Part shown: one piece after another, positions 39,147 through 46,946 of the stretch
Numbering within the stretch: position 1 is the first letter of the stretch
Layout: each line of letters begins with the position of its first letter
Source of the DNA: Lacrimispora defluvii
GTDB taxonomy: Bacteria > Bacillota > Clostridia > Lachnospirales > Lachnospiraceae
Direction: 5' to 3'
Length of the DNA: 64,000 nt
NCBI GenBank assembly: GCA_013036995.1
Contig: JAAOXG010000024.1
Location: forward strand, 87,309 to 151,308
The notes under the pieces: generated by a model
Database searches by the model: none
Seen by the model: only the letters and a program-made list of their open reading frames with translations
What the model was told of the DNA's origin: nothing
Program-made: the position numbers and the translations under genes

Positions 39147-39779
39147 ATGAGGGATGGGGCAAATAAAATATTTTGGCAGAGGGTATCAGGAGTATACGGA
39201 CTTTTTATGAAAAAGGACCGAAAGATGTACGAGGAAATAAGCAGGGAGATTGGTGTGGATTTGAATAAAAGCATGACAGTTTTAGAACTGGCATGCGGTA
39301 CGGGACAGCTTTCTTTCCTCATTTCCAAATCAGTGAAATTTTTAGAAGCCACGGATTTTTCGGAAAATATGATACATACAGCTCAGAGGAAGCCGTCACC
39401 GGATAATCTTCGATTTTCTGTTCAGGATGCAACGGATTTACAGTTTCAGCCGGAAATATTTGATTGTGTAGTGATTGCCAATGCTCTGCATATTATGCCG
39501 TTTCCTGAAAAGGCGCTGTCTGAAATTCACAGAGTTCTAAAACCAGGGGGATTTTTGTTTGCTCCCACCTTTGTTTCACAAAAAGGAGAAAATGGTTATC
39601 TGAGTACTAAAATGCTAAATCTTCTGGGGTTTCATACCTTTCACAGCTGGGACGATAAATCGTTAACTGCCTTTGTTGCACAAAACGGATTTGAGCCAGT
39701 TGATGCAAGAATGATTCATACCGGTTTTTTGCCTTTATGCTGCTTAAAGGCAAAAAAGCAGACGGAGATTTTTAATTGA
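39147..39779 (+). CDS. class I SAM-dependent methyltransferase
   Basis: This 210-aa methyltransferase of the UbiE/type 11 kind has motif I VLELACGTGQLSFLIS, DFSENMIHTAQ, VVIANALHIMPFPEKALSEI and the post-motif VLKPGGFLFAPTF. I start it at 39147, 10 nt after AAGGGAG; an upstream in-frame ATG has no ribosome site. It is followed after 11 nt by a LysR-type gene and is probably in the same transcript. A role linked to the NikABCDE-like cluster downstream (for example ligand modification) is possible but not shown by sequence. Confidence 0.82.
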   Translation: MRDGANKIFWQRVSGVYGLFMKKDRKMYEEISREIGVDLNKSMTVLELACGTGQLSFLISKSVKFLEATDFSENMIHTAQRKPSPDNLRFSVQDATDLQFQPEIFDCVVIANALHIMPFPEKALSEIHRVLKPGGFLFAPTFVSQKGENGYLSTKMLNLLGFHTFHSWDDKSLTAFVAQNGFEPVDARMIHTGFLPLCCLKAKKQTEIFN

Positions 39780-39790
39780 CGGAGGAATGA

Positions 39791-40717
39791 ATGGAAATAA
39801 AACAACTGGAATACTTTGTGGCGACTGCGGACCATGGCAGCTTAAACAAGGCGGCTGAACAGCTTTATACCTCTCAGCCCAATGTCAGTAAGGTGATTGC
39901 AAATCTGGAAAAAGATTTAGGCGTAGCATTGTTCGAGAGAAACAGCAGAGGGATGCGTATGACAGAGCAGGGAAAAATGCTCTATGGGCACGCCCTTACC
40001 ATCTTGAAGAACTCCAATATGATCCGGTCTCTAGTTCAGAAAAAAACAGGCAATTATTTTTCTGTTTCAGGATATCAGAGCAGCATTCTTGCTAAGCTGA
40101 TAGCGGATATTTATGAGGCTCATAAGGATCAGAACGTTACGTTCGGGTTTCGGGAAGGAACTGTGGAGGAAATTACGGACGATGTGTCTGAACACATATC
40201 GGAGATCGGAATTGTTTATCTCGCACATACCCAGCTGCAGTGCTTTAAGCATATTATCTGGCATAAAAAACTGGAATTCTTTCCGCTTGCCGAGCTTTCC
40301 ATCTGTGTTTATTTAGGGAGCCATCATCCGTGGTATGACAGGGAATCAGTAGAGCTGAAAGAACTTTCCCAGTTAAAATTTATTGAGGGGACCAAGGATT
40401 TTTTTGCGATGGAGCATCATATCGAACGGATCAGTGTGGGTGCGGTTCAGATGGAGAATTTAAACAATGCGGTCTGTACCAACAGCGACTATCTGATCAC
40501 CAGTATGTTAAAGCATACGGATGTCTGCTGTCTGGGCATCGATTTTGTATCCAGAGAATATGAAGAACAGGGAATACGGGCACTGAAGGTAAGGGACTGT
40601 GAGAAATTTCTGACTCTGGGGTATGTAAAGCAGAAGAAAAAGGATCTGTCTTGTGAAGCCCGGTTTTACATAAGAGAATTAAAAAAAACGCTGTCTGCCT
40701 ATAACGTTTTGTTATAA
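39791..40717 (+). CDS. LysR family transcriptional regulator
   Basis: This 308-aa regulator has an N-terminal winged HTH (residues 1-60; MEIKQLEYFVATADHGSLNK, AAEQLYTSQPNVSKVIANLE) and a C-terminal substrate-binding-like co-inducer domain. GGAGG lies 5-9 nt upstream of the ATG. A TAACT-N7-AGTTA dyad in the 80-bp gap before the next gene is a plausible binding site, so it likely controls the NikABCDE-like operon in response to the imported solute or a product. Confidence 0.9.
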   Translation: MEIKQLEYFVATADHGSLNKAAEQLYTSQPNVSKVIANLEKDLGVALFERNSRGMRMTEQGKMLYGHALTILKNSNMIRSLVQKKTGNYFSVSGYQSSILAKLIADIYEAHKDQNVTFGFREGTVEEITDDVSEHISEIGIVYLAHTQLQCFKHIIWHKKLEFFPLAELSICVYLGSHHPWYDRESVELKELSQLKFIEGTKDFFAMEHHIERISVGAVQMENLNNAVCTNSDYLITSMLKHTDVCCLGIDFVSREYEEQGIRALKVRDCEKFLTLGYVKQKKKDLSCEARFYIRELKKTLSAYNVLL

Positions 40718-40726
40718 CCGGCTCTT

Positions 40727-40790
40727 CCTGATTTGTATTAGTAAGTCGAGACTAACTGTGTTATAGTTAACACCATAGCAAATCAGGAGG
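40727..40790 (+). promoter_or_regulatory. LysR-type dyad and RBS-flanking inverted repeat before the NikA-like gene
   Basis: TAACT-N7-AGTTA (40753-40769) overlaps a candidate -10, TATAGT (40762-40767), with no good -35. A 9-bp inverted repeat CCTGATTTG (40727-40735) / CAAATCAGG (40779-40787) surrounds it. Its right arm touches the AGGAGGAG ribosome site (40785-40792). Confidence 0.5.
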
Positions 40791-40797
40791 AGCAATT

Positions 40798-42438
40798 ATG
40801 AAAAAAAGATTATTATATACCTGCCTGGCAGGTGTCATTTCTGCAACCCTTTTATCAGGGTGCCAGAAGCAGGGCAGTAAAGAGGCTGCTGCAACCGGCA
40901 AAGAACAGGTGAACACAGAAGCTGCTGCAGCAAAAGCATCTGAGGGGACGCCAAAAGATGAGCTGGTATTTGTAAACTTCCGGGATATCAGGGATTTAAA
41001 CCCACATCTGTATGCCGGAGAGATGTATGCCCAGGAAATGCTTTACGAGACTCTGGTCACCATAACCGCTGACGGTTATGCCCCCTGTCTGGCAGAAAGC
41101 TGGAAGATAAGTGATGACGGAAAGACCTATACATTCAAAATCAGAAAGGGTGTTACCTTTTCTGACGGTGAGGTGTGCGATGCCAACGCCATTAAGGCCA
41201 ATTTTGACGCGATTATTGAAAATAAGGAACGTCATACATGGCTGGAAATGATGAATCTGCTGGTGGGAGTATCCGCTCCTGACTCAGAAACATTTGTCAT
41301 TGAGCTTTCACAGCCATATTATCCCATGCTGACAGAACTGGGAGTTACAAGACCATTTGCAATGATTTCACCTAAGGCCATGAAAAACGGAAGCACAAAG
41401 GACGGCGTGGAAGCTTATATCGGAACTGGTGCTTATGTACTGAAAGAATCTGTTACAGATGAATATGCTGTATTTGAGGCAAATGAAAACTACTGGGGCG
41501 AGAAACCAAAGGTGAAAAAGATCACTGTTAAGGTGATTCCGGACAACCAGACCCGTATTCTTGCGCTGGAAAAAGGTGAGATTGATTTAATCTTCGGTAA
41601 GAATATGATTGATGCTGATGCAGTGAGCAAATATAAGGAAAGTAATAAGTTTTCCGTGGCATTGTCTGCTCCTACGTCAACCAGACAGATCGTGATTAAT
41701 ACGACCAATGATATTTTAAAGGATAAGGCAGTGCGTCAGGCAATCCAGCATGCCACAAACCGCCAGGCGATTTCAGACGGAATTTTCTATGGTCTGGAAG
41801 CACCTGCTGATACACTGTTTTCCAGGACAGTACCTTACTGTAATATTGAATTAACTCCCTATGAGTTCAGTGAGGAAAAGGCTGCTAAGATCTTAGACGA
41901 GGACGGCTGGGTTATGGGCAGTCAGAATATAAGAGAAAAAGATGGAACACCTCTGAAACTGACTCTTTTATATAACAGCGACAGCGTTACGGAAAAGACC
42001 ATTTCAGAATACCTTCAGTCTGAATACGGCAAGCTTGGAATCGCCCTGGAGATCAAGGGGGAAGAAGAACAGTCTTACCGTGACAATATGAAGACAGGTA
42101 ATTTTGACATGGTGTTTAACATCTGCTGGGGAACTCCTTATGATCCACAGTCCTCTCTGGCTGCCATGAGACAGCGGGTTTACGGGGATTACGCAGCGCA
42201 GCTGGGGCTCGAGGATAAGGCAGAAATAGATCAGGCAATTACGGATATTCTGGTATCTACAGATGAAGAAAAACGCCAGGAACTGTACCGCTTCGTTCTG
42301 ACCAGACTTCATGAGGATGCGGTATACATCCCTCTTACCTATGAATGCAATAAGGCAATCTACGGGTCAGATTTAAAAGGAGTGGGATTTACCCAGACTC
42401 AGTATGAAGTACCGTTTGCCCAGATGTATTTTGAATAA
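40798..42438 (+). CDS. ABC solute-binding lipoprotein, NikA-like (family 5)
   Basis: This 546-aa binding protein has a signal peptide with Cys22 in LLSGC and a linker to about residue 50. DLNPHLYAGEMYAQEMLYET, YAPCLAESWKISDDGKTYTF and NKERHTWLEMMNLLVG match Escherichia coli NikA closely, and so does the C-terminal GDYAAQLGLEDKAEIDQ region. From memory of NikA, the His that binds nickel-histidine (His416 in PSHADYQ) is replaced here by Tyr (VYGDYAAQ). The ligand may therefore not be Ni(His)2. Permeases, two ATPases and an M14-like deacylase follow, so this is a complete importer. Confidence 0.85.
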   Translation: MKKRLLYTCLAGVISATLLSGCQKQGSKEAAATGKEQVNTEAAAAKASEGTPKDELVFVNFRDIRDLNPHLYAGEMYAQEMLYETLVTITADGYAPCLAESWKISDDGKTYTFKIRKGVTFSDGEVCDANAIKANFDAIIENKERHTWLEMMNLLVGVSAPDSETFVIELSQPYYPMLTELGVTRPFAMISPKAMKNGSTKDGVEAYIGTGAYVLKESVTDEYAVFEANENYWGEKPKVKKITVKVIPDNQTRILALEKGEIDLIFGKNMIDADAVSKYKESNKFSVALSAPTSTRQIVINTTNDILKDKAVRQAIQHATNRQAISDGIFYGLEAPADTLFSRTVPYCNIELTPYEFSEEKAAKILDEDGWVMGSQNIREKDGTPLKLTLLYNSDSVTEKTISEYLQSEYGKLGIALEIKGEEEQSYRDNMKTGNFDMVFNICWGTPYDPQSSLAAMRQRVYGDYAAQLGLEDKAEIDQAITDILVSTDEEKRQELYRFVLTRLHEDAVYIPLTYECNKAIYGSDLKGVGFTQTQYEVPFAQMYFE

Positions 42439-42458
42439 GTTCCGGGAGGGATTTAGAA

Positions 42459-42511
42459 CATGGGAAACACCGGCTGTCTGAATGTCAGGCTGCCGGTTTC
42501 CCGTGTTTTTT
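42459..42511 (+). terminator. hairpin terminator after the NikA-like gene
   Basis: The arm around TGGGAAAC..CCGGC (42459-42475) pairs with GCCGG.TTTCCC (about 42491-42502), followed by six T. It separates the binding-protein gene from the permease genes and probably lowers their expression relative to it. Confidence 0.75.
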
Positions 42512-42542
42512 CATACCTGCCGCATAAGATGGAGGCGTATAT

Positions 42543-43484
42543 ATGAAGTCCTATATTGTGAAACGAATTCTTTCAGCGATTCCTCTGCTGCTCATGATTT
42601 CATTTTTGTGCTTTGTGTTTATCAATATGATTCCTTCCGATCCGGCAGAGGTGGCGCTTAGAGTCCGCCAGACACCGGTTATTACGGAAGATGCCATTTT
42701 GCAGGTCAGGGAAGAGCTGGGATTAAATGATCCTTATCTGATTCGGTACCTGCGCTGGGTGGGGAACTGTCTGAAGCTGGATTTTGGTGTCAGCTATACC
42801 AATCCGTCCAGAACGGTTCTGGGAGAGATCTCCAGATGTTTTCCTGCTACATTTGTACTCGCCATGTCTTCTCTGGTGATTGTAATCGTATTAAGTCTCC
42901 CAATCGGTTTCTTTTGTGCTGTTTATAAGGACAGCCTGTTTGACCGGATTGTGCGGGGGATTGTATTTATGACTACTGCCATGCCGGCATACTGGGTGGG
43001 TCTTCTTTTAATCTGGCTCATCAGCATACAGTGGGATCTGCTTCCTACCAGCGGAAGCGGAAGCGTTCAGCACTTAATTCTGCCTTCCCTTACAGTGGCA
43101 CTCACCTATATTTCCACTTACATAAGGCTGATCCGCAACAACATGCTGGAAAATATGAAAGAAGATTACGTTTTGTATGCCAATGTAAGGGGATTAAAGC
43201 AGAGCACCATTCTTGTAAGGCATATTTTAAAAAATTCCCTTCATACCTGTATTGTGGCAATCGGTATGAGTGTGCCCCAGCTGATGGCGGGAACCATTGT
43301 AGTAGAGAATGTTTTTGCATGGCCCGGACTTGGAAAGCTGTGCATAGCGTCCATATTCAACCGGGATTATCCGGTAATTCAGACCTATGTGCTTTTAATC
43401 GGAACACTGTTTGTGGTTTTTAACCTCTTGTTTGATATTATTCAAAGCATAGCTGATCCCAGACTTCGAAGGGAGGTATCCTAA
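42543..43484 (+). CDS. ABC permease, NikB/DppB-like
   Basis: This 313-aa membrane permease of the nickel/dipeptide family has about six spans. The N-terminus MKSYIVKRILSAIPLLLMIS, LGLNDPYLIRYLRWVGNCLK and the EAA-like loop VRGLKQSTILVRHILKNSLH are typical, as is VVENVFAWPGLGKL. It partners the NikC-like protein starting at 43486 to make the channel. Confidence 0.9.
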   Translation: MKSYIVKRILSAIPLLLMISFLCFVFINMIPSDPAEVALRVRQTPVITEDAILQVREELGLNDPYLIRYLRWVGNCLKLDFGVSYTNPSRTVLGEISRCFPATFVLAMSSLVIVIVLSLPIGFFCAVYKDSLFDRIVRGIVFMTTAMPAYWVGLLLIWLISIQWDLLPTSGSGSVQHLILPSLTVALTYISTYIRLIRNNMLENMKEDYVLYANVRGLKQSTILVRHILKNSLHTCIVAIGMSVPQLMAGTIVVENVFAWPGLGKLCIASIFNRDYPVIQTYVLLIGTLFVVFNLLFDIIQSIADPRLRREVS

Positions 43485-43485
43485 G

Positions 43486-44310
43486 GTGTGGAGACGTTTT
43501 CTGAAAAATAAAATGGCAGTAATCATGATGGGATTTCTTGCAGTAATCGCTTTAGCGGGTGTATTTGCTCCGCTTCTGGCCCCAAATGATCCATATGCCA
43601 ATGATATTTTAAATAAATTTGCAGGCATTAGTTTTAAGTATCCATTAGGAACGGATCAGCTTGGGCGGTGTATTCTTTCCAGAATGATATACGGCATCCG
43701 GCCTACCTTTTTTTTATCCCTTCTGACTATGGCCGGAACCATCGGACTTGGCTGTATCTTAGGGCTGCTTGCCGGATATTTCAGAGGACCGGTGGATGAA
43801 ATTATCATGAGAGCGGTGGATGTGATGATGTCATTTCCCAGCCAGATCATGGTATTTGCCGTGGTGGCTCTTCTGGGAGTGGATGTGCGTAACGTAATAC
43901 TTGCCAATGTGCTGATAAAATGGGCATGGTACGCCAGAATGATCCGGACCAATGTTATGAAATACAGGGATAAAAATTTCGTATTATTTTCCAGATGCGT
44001 CGGCAGTGGGGAGCCGTTTATTCTTTTTCGCCATCTTCTTCCCAGCATTGCATCGGAAATGGCGGTTCTGGCAACTCTTGATATCGGCTGGGCCATTTTA
44101 AATATCTCCACTCTTTCCTTTTTGGGGCTTGGCGTTCAGGCTCCCACACCGGAATGGGGAGCCATGCTGAATGAAGCAAAAAATGTTATGACAACCAATC
44201 CGGTGCAGATGATCGCACCTGGTCTTGCCATAGTTATTGTAGTGGCTGCTTTTAACTTACTGGGTGATGCCCTGCGGGATGCCCTGGATCCGAAGGAGGT
44301 GGAAGTTTAA
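43486..44310 (+). CDS. ABC permease, NikC/DppC-like
   Basis: This 274-aa permease is read from a GTG start one base after the NikB-like stop, with GGGAGG 10-15 nt upstream. Family features are LLAPNDPYANDILNKF, PLGTDQLGRCILSRMIYGIR, MSFPSQIMVFAVVALLG and GLGVQAPTPEWGAMLNEAK. The length is typical. It ends one base inside the NikD-like gene. Confidence 0.9.
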   Translation: MWRRFLKNKMAVIMMGFLAVIALAGVFAPLLAPNDPYANDILNKFAGISFKYPLGTDQLGRCILSRMIYGIRPTFFLSLLTMAGTIGLGCILGLLAGYFRGPVDEIIMRAVDVMMSFPSQIMVFAVVALLGVDVRNVILANVLIKWAWYARMIRTNVMKYRDKNFVLFSRCVGSGEPFILFRHLLPSIASEMAVLATLDIGWAILNISTLSFLGLGVQAPTPEWGAMLNEAKNVMTTNPVQMIAPGLAIVIVVAAFNLLGDALRDALDPKEVEV

Positions 44311-45140
44311 TGGAGCCTGTTTTAGAGGTTAAGAATCTGTTGGTGGAGCACTGCAGGAAGAAACAGAAACATACCATCATTAAAGGAATTGATTTTAAGG
44401 TCTTTCCAGGGCAGTGCCTGGGAATTTTAGGAGAAAGCGGAAGTGGAAAAAGCATGAGCTTAAAAGCGGTCATGGGGCTTTTGGGAGACGACTTTTCCGT
44501 AACAGGGGAAGCGCTTTTTGGTGGAGAAAATCTGATTGGAAAGACCAGGGAACAGCTTCGCCAGATCAGAGGGAAAAGGGTCGCCATGATTCTGCAAAAT
44601 CCCATGACCTGCTTTGATCCCCTCTACCGGATTGAAGACCAGCTGTCAGAAACCTACAGAGAACATACAGAACTGACCAGGAAGGAAATATATGAAAAAT
44701 CACTGGAAGTTCTTTCCACAATGCAAATAAAAAATCCCCAAGAGGCCGTAAAGAAATATCCTCATCAGCTGAGCGGCGGAATGCTTCAGCGGATTATGAT
44801 CGGCCTTGCCATGTCCATGGAGCCGGATCTTCTGATTGCAGATGAGCCCACAACCGCCATTGATGCAATTACCCAGTTTGAAATCATGAAGGAATTTATC
44901 CGGATAAAAAAAGAGTCTAATACAGCCATGATCTTCATCAGCCATGATTTGGGAGTGATCTCTGCAATTTCTGATGAGGTTCTTGTGCTGAACAAAGGCA
45001 AAATGGCAGATCAGGGAACCTTCCGGCAGATTTATGAACAGCCGAAGGATCCTTATACAAGGCTTCTGGTAGAAAAAAAGAAGGCGGTTATGAATCAGTA
45101 TCACAGGGCACTAGGAAGGAAAGGGGTGATGAGCCATTGA
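44310..45140 (+). CDS. ABC ATPase, NikD/DppD-like
   Basis: This 276-aa ATPase has Walker A GESGSGKSMS, Q-loop ILQNPMTCFDP, signature QLSGGMLQRIMIG, Walker B LLIADEPTTAID and switch His in FISHDLGV. The C-terminal oligopeptide-family tail begins IYEQPKDPYTRLL. It overlaps the preceding gene by one base and the next by four. Confidence 0.92.
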   Translation: MEPVLEVKNLLVEHCRKKQKHTIIKGIDFKVFPGQCLGILGESGSGKSMSLKAVMGLLGDDFSVTGEALFGGENLIGKTREQLRQIRGKRVAMILQNPMTCFDPLYRIEDQLSETYREHTELTRKEIYEKSLEVLSTMQIKNPQEAVKKYPHQLSGGMLQRIMIGLAMSMEPDLLIADEPTTAIDAITQFEIMKEFIRIKKESNTAMIFISHDLGVISAISDEVLVLNKGKMADQGTFRQIYEQPKDPYTRLLVEKKKAVMNQYHRALGRKGVMSH

Positions 45141-45922
45141 TAAAAGCAGAACATATAGATGTCAGCTTTAAAAAAGAAAACCAGACAACTCTGTTTGGCA
45201 GGGAGCGGCAGCAGGTACTCTTTGATGTATCCTTTGAGGTAAAAAAGGGCCAGTGCCTGGGCATTCTGGGAGAGAGCGGTAGCGGGAAAAGCACGTTGGG
45301 AAGAGTATTATGCGGACTTCTAAAACCGGATAAAGGAAGTGTCCGCTTTGAGGGAGCGAAAAAAGCGGGAATCAGTGTCGTGTTTCAGGATTACACAACC
45401 TCGGCAAATCCCAGATTTACAGTAAAAAGCCTGATCGGAGAAGGGCTGATGGTGAGGGAAAAGAGGGAGAAAAGAGATGTGAACCGCAGGCAAGAGACCA
45501 GTCAGCTTTTAAAGCTGGTGGGGCTTGATGAAAGCTACTTACACAGACTTCCCCATGAACTCAGCGGAGGCCAGCTCCAGCGCGTCTGTATTGCAAGGGC
45601 ACTGGCGGTGAACCCGGAGGTAATCCTGTTTGACGAAGCCATCAGCTCTTTGGATGCACATACCCAGGTACAGATTATGGATCTGTTAAAGGACATACAA
45701 AAGGAGAAAGGACTAACCTATATTTTTATCACCCACGACTTAACATCTGTTACTTATTTATGCAGTCATGTATTGTTTCTTTATAAAGGTAAAGCAGTGG
45801 AAGTGAGAGAGACAGAAGCGATTGGTGAGGTAAGCCATCCTTATGCAAGGAAGTTACTGGGTGCGATACTTGATGTTGAGGAAGTAAATGAGCCGAAGGT
45901 CTCGGACCAGGCTGTTTCATAG
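45137..45922 (+). CDS. ABC ATPase, NikE/DppF-like
   Basis: This 261-aa second ATPase starts with TTG at 45137, overlapping the previous stop (TTGA). It has Walker A GESGSGKSTL, VVFQDYTTSANP, signature ELSGGQLQRVCIA and Walker B VILFDEAISSLD. Note Ala for Pro in the usual DEP. Switch His is in FITHDLTSV. It completes a two-ATPase importer with the NikD-like protein. Confidence 0.9.
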   Translation: MIKAEHIDVSFKKENQTTLFGRERQQVLFDVSFEVKKGQCLGILGESGSGKSTLGRVLCGLLKPDKGSVRFEGAKKAGISVVFQDYTTSANPRFTVKSLIGEGLMVREKREKRDVNRRQETSQLLKLVGLDESYLHRLPHELSGGQLQRVCIARALAVNPEVILFDEAISSLDAHTQVQIMDLLKDIQKEKGLTYIFITHDLTSVTYLCSHVLFLYKGKAVEVRETEAIGEVSHPYARKLLGAILDVEEVNEPKVSDQAVS

Positions 45923-45937
45923 AAAGAGAGGAAAAAA

Positions 45938-46897
45938 ATGTTTCAGACAGGAACCATGAAACTGGAATCCGGTAAGCGGATAAAAGGGATGCTGCAGGTG
46001 GAAAATCATGATTTAAAGCTGCCTGTCTGTGCTGTATGCGGCTGCAAAGAAGGGCCGGTGGTTCTTATTACAGCCGGAATACATGGAGCAGAATACATCG
46101 GAATACAGACAGCCAGAGAATTGTCAAAGGAGCTTGACCCGGAAAAGATAAACGGAACCATAGTGTTTCTTCTTGTGGCAAATCCTCAGGCAGCATTTTC
46201 CTATACCCGTCTTTTTGTACCGGAAGACGGTAAGAATCTAAACCGGGCATTTCCTGGGAAAAAAGATGGGAGTCTTTCTGAAAAAATTGCCTATACCATA
46301 GAGCATGAGCTTCACAGTCAGGCAGATTATTACATAGATCTCCATGCAGGAGATACCCACGAACAGGTAATGCCTTTTGTATATTATCCTGGTACCGCCA
46401 GGGAGGAAGTTATGGAAAAATCCAGAAAAATGGCTGAGGCCACAGGAATGGAAATTCGTGTGAAATCTTCTGCAACCACTGGTTCCTATAATTACGCAGC
46501 AATCCAAGGCGTTCCTTCGATCCTGATGGAACGGGGAGGAGGAGGCAGCTTTACAAGTCAGCAGCTTGCTTCCTATAAACAGGAAGTGGTTAATGTTCTT
46601 TCGGCTCTTGGCGTTGTAAGCAAAGACCAGGGGGAAGAAAAAGATAATATACAGAATGAAGTAATAAAAGCAGTCTACACGGATTCTCTTGCAGAAGGCT
46701 TCTGGCGTCCGTCAAAGCAGCCTGGTGAGAGGATTTTAAAAGGAGATCTTTTGGGAACAGTGGAGGATGTGTGGGGAAACCCTCTCCAGGTGTGTCATTC
46801 TGAGTTTGATGGAATCGTATTATATGAGACAACAGCCATGGGAGTGATGGAAGGAGATTCCCTGATTGCTTATGGAGAGTACCGGCAGTTGTCATAA
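45938..46897 (+). CDS. AspA/AstE-like zinc deacylase (M14 family)
   Basis: This 319-aa protein belongs to the succinylglutamate desuccinylase/aspartoacylase group. Zinc ligands are visible as His and Glu in TAGIHGAEYIGIQ and a third His in YIDLHAGD. Substrate-side residues include NPQAAFSYTR and NLNRAFPGK, and a C-terminal beta domain ends the protein. It has no signal peptide. It lies 15 nt after the second ATPase gene and is surely in the same operon. It could cleave an N-acyl amino acid or modified peptide brought in by the importer (inference). Confidence 0.83.
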   Translation: MFQTGTMKLESGKRIKGMLQVENHDLKLPVCAVCGCKEGPVVLITAGIHGAEYIGIQTARELSKELDPEKINGTIVFLLVANPQAAFSYTRLFVPEDGKNLNRAFPGKKDGSLSEKIAYTIEHELHSQADYYIDLHAGDTHEQVMPFVYYPGTAREEVMEKSRKMAEATGMEIRVKSSATTGSYNYAAIQGVPSILMERGGGGSFTSQQLASYKQEVVNVLSALGVVSKDQGEEKDNIQNEVIKAVYTDSLAEGFWRPSKQPGERILKGDLLGTVEDVWGNPLQVCHSEFDGIVLYETTAMGVMEGDSLIAYGEYRQLS

Positions 46898-46918
46898 TTC
46901 GTCCAATGAGCTATAATA
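46889..46918 (+). promoter_or_regulatory. promoter of topB
   Basis: TTGTCA (46889-46894) overlaps the end of the preceding gene, followed by 18 nt and TATAAT (46913-46918). A 7-bp inverted repeat TCCAATG (46902-46908) / CATTGGA (46932-46938) spans the leader and touches the GGAGGAA ribosome site. Confidence 0.65.
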
Positions 46919-46946
46919 TAGATAGAAATGCCATTGGAGGAATAGA

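Noticed and set aside
45137..45922. Possible inactive ATPase because Walker B reads DEA instead of DEP
   Set aside because: The catalytic Glu and all other ABC motifs are intact; the Pro position is not catalytic.
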